From assembly GCA_023398155.1 (NCBI GenBank), contig JAEWSV010000205.1, positions 1-16,581 on the forward strand: a stretch of 16,581 nt of DNA, written 5' to 3'. Position numbers and translations under genes: made by a program. Below, piece by piece: positions 13,807 to 16,581 of this stretch (position 1 is the first letter of the stretch; each line of letters opens with the position of its first letter). The stretch is from Spirochaetota bacterium (GTDB lineage: Bacteria; Spirochaetota; Spirochaetia; Treponematales; Breznakiellaceae). The notes beneath the pieces are model-generated. The model saw nothing but the letters and a program-made list of their open reading frames with translations. It did not search any database and was not told where the DNA came from.

Positions 13807-15006
13807 ATGGCCCCCAGGGTCGGAATAGTCGGAATAGGACATACCCGTTTCGGAAATTCCTCCGAATACGATCTGGCGGACGTCATGGCCTACGCGGCCA
13901 CCGACGCGCTGCTCGATGCGGGATTCATGGAGAAGCGCAAAGAGATAGACCAGGTGTTCGTGGCGAACATGGCCTCCGGCATGTTCTGCCACCAGACCGC
14001 GGTGGCTTCGGCCCTCGTGAGCAAGATGGACATGGAGCCCGTGCCCGCCGAACTCATCGAGAACGGACCGGCTTCCGGCGCGAGCGCCGTGAAGGTCGGC
14101 TACATGGCCGTAGCCTCCGGTATGGCCGACGTCGTGCTCGTGGTGGGCGGCGAGATCATGCGGAAGGTGACGGGGTGGAACGCCACGGACATCGTAGCGA
14201 CGATGCTGCACACCGAAGCCGAGTACAACATGGGCCTCACGTTGCCGGGATTCGGCGGCATGTTCACCCGCTTGTACATGGAGAAGTACGGCCTCACCGA
14301 GCGCGACCTCGCCCTCGTAGCGGTCAAGGACCACGACAACGGCGCGAAGAACAAGTACGCGCACGTCCAAGCGACCTGCACGATCGAGGCTATCGCCGAC
14401 GGTCCCGAGGCCGACGTGGTGAACAACTACATCGCCGAGCCGCTCCGCATGTACTCCACCTGCCCGGTCACCGACGGGGCGGCCGCCTTGCTCCTAGTGA
14501 ACATGGATTCGCCCAAGGCGAAGCAGTTCGCCAAGAAGCCCATCCGCATCGCGGGCGTGGCGAGCGCGACGGACACCCACTGCGTACACAACCGCGCGGA
14601 TCCGCTGCAGCTCAACGCGGTCCGCATCGCGGGCGAGAAGGCGTTCAAGATGGCGGGGCTCAAGCCCTCCGACATCTCCTTCGCCGAACTCCACGACGCT
14701 TTCGTCATCCTGGAGCTCGCCATCAGCGAGGAGCTCGGTTTCTTCCCGCGCGGCAAGGCCTTCGAGGCTGTCCGCAAGGGCGAGACCCGCATAGGCGGGA
14801 AACTACCGATCAACACCTCGGGCGGTCTCAAGTCCAAGGGCCATCCGGTCGGCGCCACGGGCGTATCGCAAGTGGTGGAGCTCGTCCGGCAATTGCGCGG
14901 AGAGGCGGAGAGCGGGCGGCAGGTGAAGGATCCGAAGTACGGCATGTCCGTCAACTTCGGAGGATTCGGCAATAACGTCGCAGCCGTGATCTGCGCGAAG
15001 GACTAA
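13807..15006 (+). CDS. Thiolase-fold protein lacking the nucleophilic cysteine (SCP-x/Ltp2-like)
   Basis: 399 residues, full length for the lipid-transfer-protein/SCP-x branch of thiolases. The usual active-site block (ENACASG) reads ENGPASG here (85-91), with P88 where the acyl-accepting cysteine belongs. Other blocks are kept: GMADVVLVVGGE (105-116), TDGAAALLL (222-230), ELHDAF with H296, GGLKSKGHPVGATG with H346 and the C-terminal NFGGFGNN (383-390). Ordinary thiolysis or Claisen condensation through an acyl-cysteine is therefore unlikely. Cys-less thiolase homologues such as Ltp2 act as retro-aldolases together with a DUF35 partner, and a DUF35 gene follows here after 10 bases. AGAGG (13796-13800) lies 6 bases before the ATG. 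The remaining block conservation argues against a decaying gene. Confidence 0.88.
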   Translation: MAPRVGIVGIGHTRFGNSSEYDLADVMAYAATDALLDAGFMEKRKEIDQVFVANMASGMFCHQTAVASALVSKMDMEPVPAELIENGPASGASAVKVGYMAVASGMADVVLVVGGEIMRKVTGWNATDIVATMLHTEAEYNMGLTLPGFGGMFTRLYMEKYGLTERDLALVAVKDHDNGAKNKYAHVQATCTIEAIADGPEADVVNNYIAEPLRMYSTCPVTDGAAALLLVNMDSPKAKQFAKKPIRIAGVASATDTHCVHNRADPLQLNAVRIAGEKAFKMAGLKPSDISFAELHDAFVILELAISEELGFFPRGKAFEAVRKGETRIGGKLPINTSGGLKSKGHPVGATGVSQVVELVRQLRGEAESGRQVKDPKYGMSVNFGGFGNNVAAVICAKD

Positions 15007-15016
15007 GGAGGACGCC

Positions 15017-15397
15017 ATGATCGATTTCAGCATGTACGATGTCGTCGCTCCGAAGATCAGCGCCCATAAGTGCGACGCGTGCGGGGCGGTCTATTACCCC
15101 GCGCCCATGGTCTGCGGCAAGTGCAACGCCCGGCGCGACCCGGTGACGGGAAAGGGTTGGTCCACCTTCGACTTGGAAGGCCCCTGCACCTTGCTCACCT
15201 GGACGCGCGTCTGGAACCTTCCCGAGGGCTACACCAAGAAGTTCCTGCAGTTCGGCATCGTGCAGTTCGAGAACGGACTGCGCGCCTCCGGCCGCGTGGA
15301 AGTCGAGAATCCGAAGTCCGGCATGAAGCTGACCGCTACCGTCGAAGAATCGGACGAGCGGCCGGGTAAGCCGGTGAAAGTGTTCGTATTCAAATAA
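15017..15397 (+). CDS. Zn-ribbon/OB-fold (DUF35) partner of the thiolase-fold protein
   Basis: 126 residues. The N-terminal rubredoxin-like zinc ribbon has C19-x2-C22 and C33-x2-C36 (HKCDACGAVYYPAPMVCGKC), then an OB-fold domain (about 45-126). Such proteins bind thiolase-family enzymes: they bridge thiolase and HMG-CoA synthase in archaea, form PhlB in the phloroglucinol acyltransferase, and the DUF35 domain of ChsH2 supports the Ltp2 aldolase. AAGGAGGA (15005-15012) overlaps the thiolase stop codon, 4 bases before the ATG, so the two are translated together, in line with a 1:1 complex. Length is normal. The OB domain is commonly thought to help bind the CoA moiety of the substrate, which would make the partner's substrate a CoA thioester; that is inference. 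Confidence 0.9.
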   Translation: MIDFSMYDVVAPKISAHKCDACGAVYYPAPMVCGKCNARRDPVTGKGWSTFDLEGPCTLLTWTRVWNLPEGYTKKFLQFGIVQFENGLRASGRVEVENPKSGMKLTATVEESDERPGKPVKVFVFK

Positions 15398-15410
15398 TAG
15401 TAGGGTGGCG

Positions 15411-16079
15411 ATGGCCGACGAAAGCCTGAGCTTCGACGTTTATACGCGACTCAGCGAGCGGATACTCAAATGGGAGTATCCGCCGGGCCATCGCCTCACC
15501 GAAGAGGCGCTCTGCGCCGAATTTTCCGTCAGCCGGAGCCCCGTCCGCGAGGCTCTCGGCATGCTCGCCGAACGCGGCCTCGTGGACAAGAAAGCGAGGC
15601 AGGGCTATAGCGTCCGGCGCCTCGACCTCAAAGAAATCAATGAATACTACGATGTCCGCATCATCCTGGAGGTCGCGGTCATCGAGAACCTGTGCCTTAA
15701 CGGTATGGACGCGGCGGTCTTGGATGCGCTCCAGAAGCGCTGGACAACCCTCCGCGACGGCCTTCCTGAGTTGGCTCCCGATGCCGCGACGGAGGACGAG
15801 GATTTCCATCGGTCATTGGCCAAGGCCTGCGGCAACGGAGTCCTCTGCAGTCTTCTGGGTAAGATCGACAGTCGTATCCACTTCGTGCGGATCGCGGATA
15901 TCACCGATCCGGAGCGGCTCAAGACCACCTGTACCGATCACCTGGAGATCATAGGCGCGCTTCGCCGACGCGATGCCGCGGCGGCGACCGCCTTGCTCCG
16001 GCGGAATATCGAATGGGGGAAGAAGAACGTGGAAGCGGCGATACGGGACGCCTTGGTACGTGCGCACCTCTCCGTATAA
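15411..16079 (+). CDS. GntR-family transcriptional regulator with FCD domain
   Basis: 222 residues from ATG 15411 (GTG at 15405 would add two). The winged helix-turn-helix is at about 8-70, with the FCD/FadR-subfamily signature LTEEALCAEFSVSRSPVREA. The all-helical FCD ligand domain runs from about 75 to 218. Its metal pattern D-x3-H-x43-H-x21-H is met at D129, H133 and H177, but the last position is N199 (RRNIEW) instead of His, so metal binding may be weaker or altered. The start is supported only by a weak AGGGTGG. The gene lies 13 bases after the DUF35 gene and 13 before the DUF2877 frame, inside the operon it probably controls. A TTGTATACAA operator in the fdrA promoter spacer fits repression relieved by a small carboxylate, the usual FCD ligand class. 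Autoregulation follows from its position. Confidence 0.9.
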   Translation: MADESLSFDVYTRLSERILKWEYPPGHRLTEEALCAEFSVSRSPVREALGMLAERGLVDKKARQGYSVRRLDLKEINEYYDVRIILEVAVIENLCLNGMDAAVLDALQKRWTTLRDGLPELAPDAATEDEDFHRSLAKACGNGVLCSLLGKIDSRIHFVRIADITDPERLKTTCTDHLEIIGALRRRDAAAATALLRRNIEWGKKNVEAAIRDALVRAHLSV

Positions 16080-16092
16080 GTATGTCGCACCG

Positions 16093-16581
16093 ATGATGGG
16101 CTTGGATGCCGTCGCGGCAGAAGCGCCGCCCGGCGAGCCTCCCCGCGTCTCCGGCGACTGGCCGCCGGGCCGACTCGTCGTCGCCGCGGATTCCGCCGGC
16201 TCGCTTTTTCCCCTCCTGCCTTTCTCCTGCACCGTTCACAGCGTTTTCCGATCAGCCCTCAACCTGAGAACTTCTACCGACCGACACCTCATATCGCTCA
16301 TCGCGGATCCTCGGCACGCTCATCCTCGCGGCGCCGTCATCCTCGGCACTCGCTTCGACGAATGGAAGCTCGAGCGCGGCGCGAGCGGCTATTTCGACGG
16401 GTACCGTCTTTCGTTCGCGGCGCCCGAAGCTCCCCGCGTTCTGCTCGCCTCCGATCGGGCGGATACCGACGAACGTCCGCCGGCCATCGCGAGGACGCCG
16501 GGCCTCGTCGCCGCGCTTTGTCGCGCCGCGGCATACGTCGCCGCCGCGCGTGCTGAACGAGGCTCCCGGGCGATCCTCAAG
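16093..16581 (+). CDS. DUF2877 protein (YlbF/AllH-type), 5' part only
   Basis: 163 codons visible, frame open at the right edge. CTVHSVFRSALNLRTS (about 48-63), followed by HLISLIAD, resembles the N-terminal block of DUF2877 proteins, the family of E. coli YlbF (AllH), the third component reported for oxamate carbamoyltransferase. The C-terminal glycine-rich block of the family would lie beyond the window, so it cannot be checked. The first 40 residues are Pro/Ala-rich. The start is uncertain: the ATGs at 16093 and 16096 have no clear ribosome binding site, and an in-frame GTG at 16060 overlaps the regulator gene. The family call rests on that one motif plus the fdrA-DUF1116 context, which raises its likelihood considerably. 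Confidence 0.68.
   Translation, partial: MMGLDAVAAEAPPGEPPRVSGDWPPGRLVVAADSAGSLFPLLPFSCTVHSVFRSALNLRTSTDRHLISLIADPRHAHPRGAVILGTRFDEWKLERGASGYFDGYRLSFAAPEAPRVLLASDRADTDERPPAIARTPGLVAALCRAAAYVAAARAERGSRAILK

Noticed and set aside
13581..14975. 464-codon plus-strand frame overlapping the GNAT-like and thiolase genes
   Set aside because: Arg/Gly/His-rich out-of-frame product; both overlapped genes have ribosome binding sites and family motifs.

Overview
The window is a GC-rich (roughly 60-65% by eye), densely coded bacterial chromosome segment. The gene style suggests a free-living or gut-associated anaerobe: strong purine-rich ribosome binding sites, a large chemoreceptor, and two 7TM-PAS sensors ending in a four-cysteine module. 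The tip sequence of the chemoreceptor (NLLAMNASIEAAHAG) reminds me of spirochaete receptors. A spirochaete origin is therefore my best guess, but it is weakly supported because no rRNA or other marker gene is present.

Layout. (1) 1-2190, minus strand: a threonine aldolase followed by an M24-family Xaa-Pro aminopeptidase whose C-terminus runs off the left edge. (2) 2191-2273: a compact divergent promoter region in which both predicted transcripts would start almost on the start codons (leaderless). (3) 2274-3563: the first 7TM-PAS-Cys4 sensor. (4) 3671-4015: a small cupin that overlaps, tail to tail, a CorA-type divalent-cation channel on the minus strand (4005-4988). (5) 4989-5353: the corA leader, with a 29-codon upstream ORF and mutually exclusive pairings around the corA ribosome binding site, plus the promoter of the next sensor. 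(6) 5354-8803: a second, paralogous 7TM-PAS-Cys4 sensor and a six-TM methyl-accepting chemotaxis protein.

(7) 9063-16581, plus strand: an apparent catabolic operon. The order is fdrA, DUF1116 (ylbE/allG type), a cyclase-family metal hydrolase, a GNAT-like protein, a thiolase-fold protein, a DUF35 zinc-ribbon/OB-fold protein, a GntR/FCD regulator and the start of a DUF2877 protein (ylbF/allH type). FdrA, DUF1116 and DUF2877 are the three families reported to make up the oxamate carbamoyltransferase of E. coli allantoin catabolism. Here they enclose a hydrolase and a thiolase/OB-fold pair that the E. coli operon lacks, which suggests carbamoyl (or related acyl) transfer coupled to ring or amide hydrolysis and C-C bond chemistry on an unknown substrate. 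The thiolase has proline where the catalytic cysteine should be, so it is probably not a normal thiolase; a retro-aldolase role like Ltp2 with its DUF35 partner is a specific alternative.

Regulation of the operon looks readable. A perfect TTGTATACAA palindrome, typical of GntR/FCD operators, lies between the -35 and -10 boxes of the fdrA promoter, and a GntR/FCD gene is in the same operon. Three consecutive strong hairpins separate the cyclase gene from the GNAT-like gene. The most interesting items are the Cys-less thiolase/DUF35 pair, the expanded carbamoyltransferase cluster and the corA leader.
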